Notes: generated by a model not told the origin, from the sequence alone. A stretch of 64,000 nucleotides of DNA from Acinetobacter chengduensis (GCF_003664645.1 NZ_RCHC01000015.1:1-64000), one strand, 5' to 3'; numbered from the stretch's first letter, positions 19,798 to 30,244 are shown. Numbers and translations are program-made.

Positions 19798-19980
19798 GTG
19801 CTGTAAAAATTAAATTAGAAGTTGAACATTTATCATAAAGTGGATAATTTTACGGCAATAGAACTGTCTGAAGACAATAATTGTCGCTGTGTGTAAGTTT
19901 CGCCACTTGTGTCCAGCACGGTAGAGACATAGCATAAGAACCCATATACAAAAACGAATTTATTAGGATTAAAGGTTGTT

Positions 19981-22200
19981 ATGACAAGCCTTGCGCATCA
20001 TGCGACAGAAAACCGTTCCGTAGCAGAATTTACCGAACAAGCTTATCTTAATTACGCCATGTACGTGATTATGGACCGCGCTTTGCCCCATATTAGTGAT
20101 GGTCTTAAACCTGTACAACGCCGTATTGTCTATGCCATGAGTGAGTTAGGCCTCAAGCCTACAGGTAAGCCAAAAAAATCTGCACGTACTGTGGGTGACG
20201 TCTTGGGTAAATATCACCCACATGGTGACTTGGCGTGTTATGAAGCCATGGTGCTGATGGCGCAGCCATTTAGCTATCGTTATCCATTTATTGAAGGGCA
20301 AGGCAACTGGGGTTCACCCGATGATCCGAAGTCTTTCGCAGCCATGCGTTATACCGAGGCCAAGTTATCGGCATATAGTGATTTATTGCTCTCTGAATTG
20401 GGTCAAGGCACTTGTGATTGGCAGGACAACTTTGATGGTTCAATGAAAGAACCTGTGAATTTGCCTGCGCGTGTTCCTAATATTTTGTTAAACGGAACAA
20501 CGGGTATTGCAGTCGGGATGGCTACCGATATTCCACCGCATAACTTACGTGAAGTCGTTAAAGGTACGATTGCGCTGATTCGTAATCCAAACCTAACGGA
20601 TGAGAAAGTTGCAGAATATATTCCTGCGCCTGACTTACCAACCAAAGCTGAAATTATTACTTCACCCGATGAACTGCTGAAGATTCAAATTACAGGTCGT
20701 GGTAGCTACCGTACACGCGCAGTTTATACGATTGATAAAAACGAAATCGTGATTACTGAGCTACCGTACCAAGTTTCTGGTTCCAAAGTGATTTCGCAAA
20801 TTGCAGATCAAATGCAGGCAAAAAAATTGCCATTGGTCAGTGATTTACGTGATGAATCGGATCACGCCAATCCTACACGTTTAGTGATTGTATTACGTTC
20901 AAATCGTATTGATGCTGAAGCGGTGATGAGCCACTTATTTGCAACGACAGACCTTGAATCTAGCTACCGCGTCAATATGAATATGATTGGTGCAGATGGC
21001 CGTCCGCAAGTGAAATCGATTCGTCGTATTTTGCTGGAATGGATTGAGATTCGTAAGACAACAGTTACACGTCGTTTGCAATATCATTTAAATAAAATCG
21101 AAAAGCGTTTGCATATTTTAGGTGGCTTAATTGTGGCCTACCTCAATATTGATGAAGTGATTCGAATTATTCGCGAAGAAGATCAGCCTAAACCGGTATT
21201 AATGGAACGGTTTGGCATTGATGAAATTCAGGCAGAAGCCATTTTAGAGCTCAAGCTACGTCATTTGGCTAAACTTGAAGAAATGGAAATGCGCCGTGAG
21301 CAAGAAGAATTGGAAGCGCGAGCAGCCGTAATTCGTGAACAATTGGCCAACCCTGAGTCACTAAAATCATTAATCATTAATGAACTCAAAGACGATGCGA
21401 AAAAGTTTGGCGATGACCGACGCTCGCCAATCGTGCAACGTGCAGAGTCTCATGCCATTAATGAACAGGACATGATGCCTGCGGATCCTGTAACGGTGGT
21501 GTTGTCTGAAGCAGGTTGGATTCGTTCAGCCAAAGGCCACGAAGTGGATGCTGAAAATCTGAATTTCCGTGCTGGCGATCAGTATTTAAGTCATGCACAA
21601 GGTAAATCAAATCAACGTGTATATGTGTTGGATGAATCAGGGCGCAGTTATGCCTTGGCGATTAATACTTTGCCTTCGGCACGTGGCTTAGGTGAACCTT
21701 TAAGTTCAAAACTGTCTCCTGCAAGTGGAGTTGGCTTTAAACAAGTGTTTATTGCAGATGATGATGCCGAGCTATTGGCACTGAGCGATAAAGGTTATGG
21801 TTTCAAAACCCAAGCGAAGAATTTAGACACCAATGCCAAAGCAGGTAAGGCTTTCCTGACTTTATCTGATGATGCAAATCCGTTGCCTTTACATGCAATT
21901 GAGCAACATACGCATCTTGCACTGCTCAGTTCAGCAGGCCGTTTATTGTTAATTGACCTACAAGATTTACCGAGCTTGAATAAAGGTAAGGGTAATAAAT
22001 TGATACAACTTGAAGGAAAAGATCAAATTGTATCCATGACAACACTTAACTTAGATGAAATAATTCAAGTGCTTGCAGGGAACCAACAATTAAAGCTAAA
22101 AGGCGATGACTTGCAGAAGTACATCGGGAAGCGTGCCTCTAAAGGCGTACTCTTACCGAGAGGATATCAAAAAGCGAATAAACTGTTGATTCAAAGATAA
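19981..22200 (+). CDS. parC: DNA topoisomerase IV subunit A, with Leu84
   Basis: The 739-residue ParC has the winged-helix cleavage domain with catalytic Tyr124 ([11 protein letters not shown]), a coiled-coil gate and a C-terminal beta-pinwheel. With ParE it decatenates daughter chromosomes. The quinolone-binding helix reads [12 protein letters not shown], so residue 84 is Leu (codon TTG at 20230-20232); Acinetobacter wild type has Ser84 (older numbering Ser80). The Ser84Leu exchange lowers fluoroquinolone binding and normally accompanies a GyrA change. Glu88 of the same helix is intact. The upstream 310 bases hold a terminator and presumably the promoter. Confidence 0.97.
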   Translation: MTSLAHHATENRSVAEFTEQAYLNYAMYVIMDRALPHISDGLKPVQRRIVYAMSELGLKPTGKPKKSARTVGDVLGKYHPHGDLACYEAMVLMAQPFSYRYPFIEGQGNWGSPDDPKSFAAMRYTEAKLSAYSDLLLSELGQGTCDWQDNFDGSMKEPVNLPARVPNILLNGTTGIAVGMATDIPPHNLREVVKGTIALIRNPNLTDEKVAEYIPAPDLPTKAEIITSPDELLKIQITGRGSYRTRAVYTIDKNEIVITELPYQVSGSKVISQIADQMQAKKLPLVSDLRDESDHANPTRLVIVLRSNRIDAEAVMSHLFATTDLESSYRVNMNMIGADGRPQVKSIRRILLEWIEIRKTTVTRRLQYHLNKIEKRLHILGGLIVAYLNIDEVIRIIREEDQPKPVLMERFGIDEIQAEAILELKLRHLAKLEEMEMRREQEELEARAAVIREQLANPESLKSLIINELKDDAKKFGDDRRSPIVQRAESHAINEQDMMPADPVTVVLSEAGWIRSAKGHEVDAENLNFRAGDQYLSHAQGKSNQRVYVLDESGRSYALAINTLPSARGLGEPLSSKLSPASGVGFKQVFIADDDAELLALSDKGYGFKTQAKNLDTNAKAGKAFLTLSDDANPLPLHAIEQHTHLALLSSAGRLLLIDLQDLPSLNKGKGNKLIQLEGKDQIVSMTTLNLDEIIQVLAGNQQLKLKGDDLQKYIGKRASKGVLLPRGYQKANKLLIQR

Positions 22201-22348
22201 CACTAGCATCCATTGATCGAAATACGTTATATATGCATATATTCGAGAAATGGATGCGATATTAAGCAGCAACAAGTTAAATAAAGAATGCTTAATATTG
22301 AGAAAAACAGTTGAATTATTAAGGATTTATACAGGAGAATTGGGCATT

Positions 22349-24025
22349 ATGGAAAAGATTTGGTTGGCAGAATACCAAAAAACAGGAATTCCAGAGACTG
22401 TAGAGTTACCGCCAGAAAATACCTCATTGGTAGATATCTTTGAACGTAACTTCCAAAGATTTGGTTCACGTGATGCCTTTATCTTCATGGATAAAACCAT
22501 TACTTTTGACCAGTTAGAAGAAGCAAGCCGTAAATTTGCGACCTATTTACAAAGCTTAGGTTTGGCAAAAGGCTCACGTGTTGCAGTTATGATGCCAAAC
22601 GTACTGCAATATCCAGTGGTTGCTTTAGGTGTATTCCGTGCGGGCCTTGTTCTTGTTAACGTAAACCCACTCTATACAGCACGTGAATTAGAGCATCAAT
22701 TAAATGACTCAGGCGCTGAAGCGCTCGTGATTGTTGAAAACTTTGCTTCTGTTTATCAAGCAATTATTGGTAAAACACCAGTGAAGCATGTAGTGATTGC
22801 TTCTGTAGGTGACATGTTAGGTGCATTAAAAGGCACATTAGTGAATTTCGTATTACGTTCTGTACGTAAGCAAATTCCAGCTTGGAACATTCCAGGCCAT
22901 ATTCGCTTTAATGCAGCGATGGCAAAAGTCAGTGCCAATAATTATAAACGCCCGAGCCTAACTTTGAGCGATACAGCTGTATTGCAATATACAGGTGGTA
23001 CAACAGGCGTTTCTAAAGGTGCAGAGTTGACTCACCGTAACCTTGTGGCAAACATGTTGCAATGTGATGGTATTTTCCAAAGCAAATTTGGCCAACAAGA
23101 TGGTCAGCCAGATGACCGTATCTTCTGTGCATTGCCGTTGTATCACATCTTTGCATTTATGGTGTGCGCGCTTTACGGGATGTACAAAGGCCAAGCCAAC
23201 GTACTAATTCCGAACCCACGTGATCTTCCAGCAGTCATTAAAGAATTACGTAAATACCAGCCGACATTCTTCCCAGCTGTAAACACATTGTTTAATGCAT
23301 TGGTTAACAATGAAGAGTTTAAACAGCTTGATCACAGCAAAATGAAGATGGCGATGGGCGGTGGTATGGCTGTGTTGCCATCTACAGCTGAAGCGTGGAA
23401 AAAAGTCACTGGCACTAACATTATTGAAGGTTACGGTCTTTCTGAAACTTCACCTGTTGCAACGGCAAATCCGCCTGCATCAATGGAATTCAGCGGTACA
23501 ATTGGTATTCCATTGCCACTGACTGAAGTTGCAATTTTAGATGATGATGGCAATGAAGTTGCTTTGGGCGAGCAAGGCGAAATCTCGATTCGTGGCCCAC
23601 AAGTGATGAAGGGCTATTGGAATCGTCCAGATGAAACTGCCAAAGTGATGTTTAATGGTTACTTCCGTACAGGTGACATCGGTGTGATGGACCCACGTGG
23701 TTATGTGAAGATTGTAGATCGTAAAAAAGACATGATCTTGGTTTCAGGCTTTAACGTTTATCCAGCTGAAATTGAAGAAGTGATTGCGAAGCATCCAAAA
23801 GTGCTTGAAGTTGCAGCCATTGGCGTACCTGATGAAAAATCAGGTGAAGTGCCAAAACTGTTTGTGGTGAAAAAAGATCCGTCTTTAACCACTGAAGAGA
23901 TTCTTGCCTTTGCTAAAGAAAACTTAACAGGCTACAAACGTCCACGTTATGTTGAATTTATGGATGAATTGCCAAAATCGAACGTCGGTAAAATTTTACG
24001 TAAAGATTTGCGTAAAACTGCTTAA
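22349..24025 (+). CDS. fadD: long-chain acyl-CoA synthetase
   Basis: The product of 558 residues matches FadD in length and motifs: the phosphate-binding loop YTGGTTGVSKGAELTHRN (around 214-231), GYGLSETSP, the hinge TGDIG and the C-terminal VDRKKDMILVSGFNVYP. It activates fatty acids to acyl-CoA by way of acyl-AMP for beta-oxidation and lipid synthesis, at the inner face of the membrane. The open frame reaches back to 22250, but ATG 22349 is chosen: it has AGGAG upstream and begins MEKIWLAEYQK as in FadD. It is followed by a terminator. Confidence 0.95.
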   Translation: MEKIWLAEYQKTGIPETVELPPENTSLVDIFERNFQRFGSRDAFIFMDKTITFDQLEEASRKFATYLQSLGLAKGSRVAVMMPNVLQYPVVALGVFRAGLVLVNVNPLYTARELEHQLNDSGAEALVIVENFASVYQAIIGKTPVKHVVIASVGDMLGALKGTLVNFVLRSVRKQIPAWNIPGHIRFNAAMAKVSANNYKRPSLTLSDTAVLQYTGGTTGVSKGAELTHRNLVANMLQCDGIFQSKFGQQDGQPDDRIFCALPLYHIFAFMVCALYGMYKGQANVLIPNPRDLPAVIKELRKYQPTFFPAVNTLFNALVNNEEFKQLDHSKMKMAMGGGMAVLPSTAEAWKKVTGTNIIEGYGLSETSPVATANPPASMEFSGTIGIPLPLTEVAILDDDGNEVALGEQGEISIRGPQVMKGYWNRPDETAKVMFNGYFRTGDIGVMDPRGYVKIVDRKKDMILVSGFNVYPAEIEEVIAKHPKVLEVAAIGVPDEKSGEVPKLFVVKKDPSLTTEEILAFAKENLTGYKRPRYVEFMDELPKSNVGKILRKDLRKTA

Positions 24026-24038
24026 TTGTTTGATCCAT

Positions 24039-24067
24039 AAAAAAGCGCCTTAGGGCGCTTTTTTTTT
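24039..24067. terminator. bidirectional terminator after fadD
   Basis: GCGCC and GGCGC pair around TTAG between runs of A and T. It also faces the convergent small membrane-protein gene. Confidence 0.9.
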
Positions 24068-24077
24068 GTTCACGATG

Positions 24078-24464
24078 TTAAATAGTTTTTTTCATTAGCC
24101 AGCGATCGAAATAGCGTCGGCCTACACCAAAAACACCCAAGAAAATAAACATGGTGCCAAATTGGCGACTGAATCCTGAGCGGTTAAAGGTGCCATAACT
24201 TAAAATATTATCGATCAGGCAAAATACTAAAATGGCCAGTGCCCAATGCCAAAGAGGCCAGCGTTTAATGGCTGTGGCATAAAAAGAAATCCACATCATC
24301 ACAAAGGTGAGTAGGGTGGACCATACATTTAGATTGGCACAAATCACACACAATAAGAAGGCCGCAATGGGAAGAACGACTTTTAATACACGATCAACTT
24401 GCTTCTGATGACCGCGTTGCTGCGCTAGTGCATCATAAATTTGCTGTTGTTCTGGACTGACCAT
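24078..24464 (-). CDS. unknown small inner-membrane protein
   Basis: I do not recognise this family. The 128-residue protein has a short polar N-terminus (SPEQQQIYDALAQQRGHQKQ) and three or four hydrophobic helices, then a positively charged end (RRYFDRWLMKK), which predicts an inner-membrane protein with a cytoplasmic C-terminus. The start at 24464 has AGG about 8 bases upstream and is preferred to 24482. It lies between the fadD terminator and a divergent MAPEG gene. Codon use is like its neighbours, so it is probably a native gene. Confidence 0.6.
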   Translation of the reverse strand: MVSPEQQQIYDALAQQRGHQKQVDRVLKVVLPIAAFLLCVICANLNVWSTLLTFVMMWISFYATAIKRWPLWHWALAILVFCLIDNILSYGTFNRSGFSRQFGTMFIFLGVFGVGRRYFDRWLMKKTI

Positions 24465-24572
24465 GGCAGAACCTATATACACAATTTAATAAAACACTCT
24501 ATTTAACAAAATTTATTCACTAAATGCCATGCTATGATGCTTTTAAATACTTTTCATTATGAGAAAAAACAA

Positions 24573-24974
24573 ATGCAAAGCATAAGTGGGATCATTTATC
24601 TCATTTTGGGGGCTTGTCTACTCCCTTATGTTTTTACGATGATTGCCAAAAAAGCGGCGGGTTTTACAGCCAAAGATAACCAAAACCCACGAGAGGCATT
24701 AGCAAAATCAGAAGGTTTAGCCAGTCGTGCCCATGCCGTACAGCAAAATAGCTTTGAAAGTTTACCTTTATTTATTGCAGCCGTACTGATGGCTGAATAT
24801 ATGGTCATGCCACAACGCTTGATTATGACCTTTGGTATTGCATACTTGGTATGTCGGGTAATCTACGGAATTTGCTATTTAAAAAATTGGGCAGCTTTAC
24901 GCACAATCGTGTGGTTACTGTCGATGCTGTGTCCTGTGACCTTGTTGTTATTGATTATCAAATTGACGTCTTAA
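24573..24974 (+). CDS. MAPEG-family membrane protein
   Basis: The 133-residue, four-helix protein has NPREALAKSEGLASRAHAVQQNSFESLPLFIAAVLMAEY-type residues, the pattern of MAPEG proteins (membrane-associated proteins in eicosanoid and glutathione metabolism), with the conserved Arg-Ala-x-x-A-x-x-N-x-x-E-x-x-P arrangement. Bacterial members are glutathione-dependent or of unknown role. The ATG at 24573 is preferred to 24534 because it starts at the first helix (MQSISGIIYLILG) and has GAG upstream. It is a single gene ahead of ppa. Confidence 0.82.
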   Translation: MQSISGIIYLILGACLLPYVFTMIAKKAAGFTAKDNQNPREALAKSEGLASRAHAVQQNSFESLPLFIAAVLMAEYMVMPQRLIMTFGIAYLVCRVIYGICYLKNWAALRTIVWLLSMLCPVTLLLLIIKLTS

Positions 24975-25084
24975 GTTTTTTTAGATGAAATTTTAAGACG
25001 AAGATGCAAAATCACAAAAAATGAAACAAAAACCGTTATAATTATGCCGGTTTAAAAGATTTAACTAGTTTAAAGAGTGATGCT

Positions 25085-25621
25085 ATGAGCTACAGCAATA
25101 TCCCTGCAGGTAAAGATGCACCAAACGACATCTATGTAATTATTGAAATTCCTGCAAATGCAGCACCAATCAAATACGAAATCGACAAAGATTCTGACGC
25201 TTTGTTTGTAGACCGTTTCATGGGTACAGCAATGTTCTACCCAGCAAACTACGGTTATGTACCAAACACTTTGTCACTTGATGGTGACCCACTAGATGTA
25301 TTGGTTGTAACTCCACACCCAGTTGAGCCAGGTTCAGTAATTCGTTGCCGTCCAGTGGGCAAATTGAACATGGAAGATGATGGTGGTGTAGATGCGAAAC
25401 TTGTTGCAGTTCCACACGACAAATTGACTCCAATTTACAAAGATATTCAAGAATATACTGATCTTCCTCCGTTATTGATCAGCCAAATTGAACATTTCTT
25501 CCAACACTACAAAGACTTAGAGCCAGGGAAATGGGTTAAGTTAAGTGGTTGGGAAGGCGCTGATGTTGCAAAACAAGAAGTGTTAAGCTCAATTGCTGCA
25601 TACCAAGAAGCAAATAAATAA
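25085..25621 (+). CDS. ppa: inorganic pyrophosphatase
   Basis: The 178-residue family I soluble pyrophosphatase has the metal-binding signature DGDPLD at residues 66-71 and the family's usual length. It hydrolyses PPi to two phosphates in the cytoplasm, pulling nucleic-acid, protein and acyl-CoA synthesis forward; FadD nearby releases PPi. The start is clear, with AGAG about 7 bases upstream. It is monocistronic with a strong terminator. Confidence 0.97.
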   Translation: MSYSNIPAGKDAPNDIYVIIEIPANAAPIKYEIDKDSDALFVDRFMGTAMFYPANYGYVPNTLSLDGDPLDVLVVTPHPVEPGSVIRCRPVGKLNMEDDGGVDAKLVAVPHDKLTPIYKDIQEYTDLPPLLISQIEHFFQHYKDLEPGKWVKLSGWEGADVAKQEVLSSIAAYQEANK

Positions 25622-25665
25622 TTCCATTTGGAATGAGGCTGGATCAGTTTAATTTTGATTAGGCC

Positions 25666-25697
25666 AAAAAAACCTGCATCATGATGCAGGTTTTTTT
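25666..25697. terminator. bidirectional terminator after ppa
   Basis: CCTGCATC and GATGCAGG make an 8-bp stem flanked by A7 and T7. It serves ppa and the convergent porin gene. Confidence 0.92.
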
Positions 25698-25723
25698 ATG
25701 TCTGTCTTAAACAGGCTGCAAAC

Positions 25724-27028
25724 TTAGAAAAGTTTTACAGGGATGTCTAAGAAGATACGCCATTCATTGGTGTCAGGCATATATACATTGTTATACGCTT
25801 GGTCTGCACGGTAAATCGAGTTACGTAGGCGTAAGCTTGCATCTTTAGCAAAACCAGATTGAACTGTATATTTCACTTGGTTAAAGAATTCGCTTTCATT
25901 TGCGCTGTTATCAGTTGGGGTTTTGATATCCCAGCCATAAACATAAGCAGACGTCCAGTTCAAGCCTGGAATACCGTAGTCAGCAAAGTTTAAATTATAT
26001 TGAATTTGTGCTGATTTTTCGTGGTTACCAATAAAGTCTGATAAGTATGAGTTAGCAACGTAAATTGATTGCGCACCATCAGCGTTTTCGCCGTAGTCAT
26101 AACCTGTGTTACCCGTGTTTTGTTGGTAAGCCAACATCACAGAGTGAGCACCTTGGTTGACAGTACCAGACAATGACCAAATGCTGTTGCTACGGCCATC
26201 AACATTGATATCACCTTTAGTTGATGAATATGTGCTTGCTTGTTTATCCCACTTGGTGTGATAGCCATTAAAGTCTAAAGTTAAAGAACGTTTTTCAGCC
26301 AAAGGTAATGTGTAGTTGGCATTGATGTAGTGGCGTTCTAATTTATCTTCGCTGTCTAAGCCGTAGTAAGATGCATTCAGTTGATCATCAAACTTGTACT
26401 TAGCACCCCAAACGATTGCGTTGTCTAAATGACGGCCATCGCTGTTAATTTGGTCTGAGTATTGGTTCTTGGTAAATTTACCCGCAATAATTTCTAAGTC
26501 CTTAATTTCACGGCTTTTAATTAAAGTACCTTCAAAGTATTCAGGCACCATACGCGCAGTATTACTTGCTAGTACAGGTAGGTCTAAAACTTGAGTACCA
26601 TATTCAACTGTTGTGTTTGAAACACGTGCTTTTACGCTGGCACCACCACGAGCCCAGTGGTCGTAAGGATCGCCAGCCCCTTTAGTTAACTGACCATTGC
26701 TGTTTAGGCCTGTTTCACGTGGAATCATGCCGTTACCTGCATGTTTATTATCACCCAATTTGAATGATGCATCACCAGTCACATTGACACCAAAACCCAC
26801 GACACCTTGAGTGAAACCAGATTCTAATTTAAAAATTGCAGATTGCGCAGTTGAGCGATTGTCTGGAGCACCTTTTTTATCACGATCAATAAAACCAGTA
26901 CGGAACAGCACAGTACCTTCAGCATCTTCTACAAAGCCTTTAGCTTCGCTTTGTTCGCTCGCGTATACAGAGGAGATTAAAAAGGCATTTACAAGTAAAG
27001 CCAGTGTCAATTGTTTTGATTTGAGCAT
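25724..27028 (-). CDS. OprD-family outer-membrane porin
   Basis: The 434-residue protein has a signal peptide (LTLALLVNAFLISSVYA, cleaved near residue 23), then the OprD start AKGFVEDAEGTVLFRTGFIDRD. An alternating aromatic/polar beta-barrel pattern follows to the typical last residue Phe. OprD (Occ) channels are 18-strand barrels that admit basic amino acids or small carboxylates; substrate class cannot be assigned. Acinetobacter members have been linked to carbapenem and iron/amino-acid uptake, but that does not prove this one's role. It ends near the ppa terminator; its promoter lies in the long upstream gap. Confidence 0.9.
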   Translation of the reverse strand: MLKSKQLTLALLVNAFLISSVYASEQSEAKGFVEDAEGTVLFRTGFIDRDKKGAPDNRSTAQSAIFKLESGFTQGVVGFGVNVTGDASFKLGDNKHAGNGMIPRETGLNSNGQLTKGAGDPYDHWARGGASVKARVSNTTVEYGTQVLDLPVLASNTARMVPEYFEGTLIKSREIKDLEIIAGKFTKNQYSDQINSDGRHLDNAIVWGAKYKFDDQLNASYYGLDSEDKLERHYINANYTLPLAEKRSLTLDFNGYHTKWDKQASTYSSTKGDINVDGRSNSIWSLSGTVNQGAHSVMLAYQQNTGNTGYDYGENADGAQSIYVANSYLSDFIGNHEKSAQIQYNLNFADYGIPGLNWTSAYVYGWDIKTPTDNSANESEFFNQVKYTVQSGFAKDASLRLRNSIYRADQAYNNVYMPDTNEWRIFLDIPVKLF

Positions 27029-27596
27029 TGGGAGAGAGCCTCATGCAAAAAAGTGTTGTGAAAAGGTATGTCGATTGTATAAGTATTCTATAAAAATACA
27101 TTACTTTTATTGAATTTATACAACTAAAGTCATGCATTTTTTAGATAAGAAGTATTGATGATATTTCTAAGCTATTAGAAAGCTTGGAAATCTATTTTTA
27201 ATAATGAGTAAAAACATAAAGATAATTGAGCTTAATAGTCGCTGGTTTGTAAGTCTTATCATTGCTGGGACGACTAAGTTATAGGGTGACTGATAAGGTA
27301 TTGAATTTTTTGCTTAATCCTATTTTTTTAAAATAAGAATTGAATCTTTAATAAAATTTAACCCCATGATTTAAATCATGGGGTGTATTCAATAAATAGA
27401 GATAAATAACATAAAATAAATCATTAAAATCTGTACCCATATTCGCATCAGCATTAAAAATCTAAAGCTTTGTTATAAATATCAAGGCTGTTTTTAATTG
27501 CTGAACTTTACTCAATGGTAAAGTGAGAATAGAATTCGCACGAAAATTGATACGAAAAAATACCACAGCACATTTTCAAATTTTGGGGACTTTATT
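27029..27596. other. divergent AT-rich intergenic region
   Basis: About 570 bases separate the oprD-type porin from the first TorF-type porin, and both promoters should lie here. The only clear structure is a 24-base perfect palindrome at 27361-27384. No credible gene was found. Confidence 0.5.
27361..27384. repeat. 24-bp perfect palindrome
   Basis: ACCCCATGATTT is followed directly by its exact reverse complement. There is no T run on either side long enough for a good terminator. It could be a regulator-binding site or a weak terminator. Confidence 0.6.
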
Positions 27597-28367
27597 ATGC
27601 TGTTCATTTCACTTCGCCGTGCGTTATGTGTCGCACTTTCATTTTACGCACTTCCAAGTTTGGCCGCAGAAACGACGGATGCAGAGCCTCATGCGATTTC
27701 AGGCAGTGTATCTGTGGTAAATAAATATATTTACCGTGGTGGTGAAGAAAATGATGATGTGACACTACAAGGTGGTGTGCAATATGATCATCAAAGTGGT
27801 GTGTTTGCGGGATATTGGGGATCAATGTTGGGCTATGACCCTACGGATGAAACACAAAACAGTGGCTTTGAACACGATGTTTATATTGGCTATGGCGGTC
27901 AATTAAATGATCAATGGAGCTATAGTAGCCAAGTAACTGCTTATATTTACCAAGGCGGTGGTTCAGTTTATAACGATGATCGTTCATCGAAGCGCCGTAC
28001 TACAGGCATAGAGTTGAATAATACACTGAATTACCAAGACCTCAGCTTAGGTTTAGGCGTGTTGCTATCTGATGTGAATTACGGCAATGCTGGCGATGTA
28101 TATGTCAGTGCGGGTTATCAATATGCGCTTCCTTATGATGTTACTGCAAAAGCATTAGTGGCTGCCTACATTTATAATGATCATGGCGATGATGATTTTG
28201 TAGAAACACGCAAAAGCTTCCGCTTTAATGAAGCTCGCTTAGGCTTAAGCAAAGCTTTAGGCAGTACAGGTGCAGACGTTTTTGTTGAACAAGTGTGGGG
28301 AGGCAAAGATCGTATGGGTGAGAAATTTGATAATCCAACCTTGGTTGGCCTGAACTATAATTTTTAG
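27597..28367 (+). CDS. TorF-family putative outer-membrane porin
   Basis: The 256-residue protein has a signal peptide (about 25 residues, ending SLAAET) and the TorF/Gcw_chp pattern: SGSVSVVNKYIYRGGEENDDVTLQGGVQYDH near the start and repeated aromatic beta-strands, ending in LVGLNYNF with C-terminal Phe as in outer-membrane barrels. Function is not established; members are annotated as putative porins. GGGGAC upstream supports the start. A second family member follows on the same strand after about 370 bases and a terminator, suggesting an old duplication. Confidence 0.82.
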   Translation: MLFISLRRALCVALSFYALPSLAAETTDAEPHAISGSVSVVNKYIYRGGEENDDVTLQGGVQYDHQSGVFAGYWGSMLGYDPTDETQNSGFEHDVYIGYGGQLNDQWSYSSQVTAYIYQGGGSVYNDDRSSKRRTTGIELNNTLNYQDLSLGLGVLLSDVNYGNAGDVYVSAGYQYALPYDVTAKALVAAYIYNDHGDDDFVETRKSFRFNEARLGLSKALGSTGADVFVEQVWGGKDRMGEKFDNPTLVGLNYNF

Positions 28368-28411
28368 TTCATAACGATGATGTGACTAAAACATATTGCT
28401 TTTGAGCGTAG

Positions 28412-28443
28412 AGTGCATAAATGTGAATTTATGCACTTTTTTT
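28412..28443 (+). terminator. rho-independent terminator after first TorF gene
   Basis: AGTGCATAAAT pairs with ATTTATGCACT-type bases around a short loop, and seven T follow. Confidence 0.9.
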
Positions 28444-28739
28444 ATGCATTTTTACGACACTTTGATGAAAAAGTGTGCATTAAAGGCGCTTTAATATATA
28501 AATAGTTACATGTTGTCATCGCATTGAAACTTTGGTCGACTTATTCAAATGGATGCATCGAAAAAATATGATTTTAGATATTAAGATTTATTTTTTTATA
28601 TAAATAATAATAAAAAACAATATTTTATTTATTTCAAAGAACAACTTGAATGCTGAGCTGAGATTTATGAACTCAAAGTTGGCACAGCACTTGCTAATCC
28701 TTGTTGAGTATTCAAGATAAAATCGGGTGGGGATTTAAA
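28444..28739. other. AT-rich promoter region of second TorF gene
   Basis: About 295 bases without a gene. A long A/T-only tract near 28585-28630 could be a bent upstream element. No operator was recognised. Confidence 0.4.
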
Positions 28740-29504
28740 ATGTTAAAAAAACTATTGGCTGTATCTGTATTGGCAACAACATCTGGTGCGGTATTGGCAG
28801 AAGATAAAGCAACAATGCCTTATGGTTTGTCTTTTAGTGGTAATGCTGCCATCACCACAGATTACCGTTTCCGTGGGGTAACACAAAATCAGTCAGATCC
28901 AGCATTACAAGCCGGTTTTACTTTGGCACATGAGTCAGGTATTTATGTTGGCCTGTGGGGTTCAAATGTTAACTTTGGTACAGTTTCACCAAGCTTAGAA
29001 TTAGATCCTTCTATTGGTTATGCAACAACATTAGAAAGCTTTAGCAGTAAGCCTGTATTGGATGTAGGTGTGGTTTATTATAACTACCCAAGCTCAAGTG
29101 ACTTAAATTGGACAGAGTTTTATGGCAAGTTAACTTTTGCTGATGTATTTGGATCGGGCGATAGCTTACTCACAAATATTAACTATACCAATGACTATGC
29201 AGCTGCAGACACCAGTAGCTGGAACTTTACTGCCGGCTATTCAATTCCATTTAGTGATACGGGCTTTGGTGGTGTGGCTGGCCTAGGTTATACAGTGGTT
29301 GATGATAAGAATAAATATGCATTTGGTGGCGACGATAACTACATTGACTGGAAAGTAGGAGTGACTTACGGCTTTAAATCAATTGAAGGTGCAACTGCGG
29401 AACTAGCAGCGGTAGGTACAAATATTGATACCAAAAAAATGTCGCATGCTGAAGAGCGTGGCGTAGAAACAGGTGCAGTATTTACACTTACTAAGACTTT
29501 CTAA
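28740..29504 (+). CDS. TorF-family putative outer-membrane porin (second copy)
   Basis: The 254-residue protein has a clear signal peptide (LLAVSVLATTSGAVLA) and the family start SFSGNAAITTDYRFRGVTQNQSDPALQ. The remaining sequence alternates as beta-strands and ends with TLTKTF. It is clearly related to the gene at 27597 but quite diverged. The function is unknown; it is predicted to be an outer-membrane channel. The start at 28740 follows GGTGGGG at good spacing and begins at the signal peptide; the longer frame to 28701 does not. Confidence 0.85.
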   Translation: MLKKLLAVSVLATTSGAVLAEDKATMPYGLSFSGNAAITTDYRFRGVTQNQSDPALQAGFTLAHESGIYVGLWGSNVNFGTVSPSLELDPSIGYATTLESFSSKPVLDVGVVYYNYPSSSDLNWTEFYGKLTFADVFGSGDSLLTNINYTNDYAAADTSSWNFTAGYSIPFSDTGFGGVAGLGYTVVDDKNKYAFGGDDNYIDWKVGVTYGFKSIEGATAELAAVGTNIDTKKMSHAEERGVETGAVFTLTKTF

Positions 29505-29524
29505 ACGAAGCATATAAATCTAAA

Positions 29525-29558
29525 AAGCCCTTAATATGCTGTCTATTAAGGGCTTCTC
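29525..29558. terminator. terminator after second TorF gene
   Basis: AAGCCCTTAAT and ATTAAGGGCTT form an 11-bp stem with a short T-rich tail. It lies between the porin and the convergent comM 3' part. Confidence 0.8.
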
Positions 29559-29594
29559 TTTGTCTGAAATATTTGTAAACCAATAGAATAGCAA

Positions 29595-30239
29595 TTAAGA
29601 CGGACTACGATAGGACAAAGCTTCTGTTAAATGTGCTGTTTGAATCTGCTCCGCTTGTGCAAGGTCTGCAATGGTACGTGCAACCCGCAGTACCCGATGA
29701 TAAGCACGTGCTGATAAATCGAGTCGTTGCTGTGCCATGGTCATGATATTTTGTGCCGCTGTGTCTAGCATGGCAAATTGTTCTAATTGCTTTGGACTGA
29801 GCGCCATATTCACTGTGTTTTGGCGCTGTATTTGACATTCATAGGCTTGTAATACACGCGCTCGGACCGTAGTCGAGTTTTCTACAGTTTGTGTATTTTG
29901 TAGTTCATTTGCATGTAGGGGTGGCACATCGATATGCAGATCAATACGGTCGAGTAAAGGCCCTGAAATACGATTTTGATAGCGTTTAATGGCATCAGGT
30001 GAACACTGACAACGTGCATCTTGGTTAAATGCGTAGCCACATGGGCAGGGGTTCATGGCAGCAACCAATTGAAAGTTGGCTGGGAAGGTAATTTGACGCG
30101 AGGCACGAGAAATTACAATTTCTTTAGATTCCAGTGGTTGTCTTAAAACTTCCAAAACCTTGCGATCAAACTCAGGTAACTCATCTAGAAAAAGCACGCC
30201 TAAATGTGCCAAGGTAATTTCCCCAGGTTTAGGGTTTGA
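29595..30239 (-). pseudogene. comM: comM, 3' part, cut off by transposon
   Basis: This is the C-terminal 214 codons of ComM (YifB), starting at SNPKPGEITLAHLGVLFLDELPEF (Walker B in FLDELPEF). The Cys-rich MNPCPCGY motif and the C-terminal Mg-chelatase domain follow. ComM is a hexameric helicase that speeds branch migration during natural transformation. The 5' part lies at 48092-48931. Joining both at one copy of the ACCCC duplication restores an in-frame VGGGSNPKPG and a 494-residue protein, the normal length. With the transposon in place the gene cannot give full ComM. A short in-frame run of transposon bases upstream could start a fragment, but its helicase core would lack Walker A. Confidence 0.96.
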
Positions 30240-30244
30240 ACCCC
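30240..30244. repeat. left target-site duplication (ACCCC)
   Basis: The 5-bp ACCCC before the left transposon end is repeated at 48092-48096 after the right end. Five bases is the duplication made by Tn7-family transposition. Confidence 0.93.
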
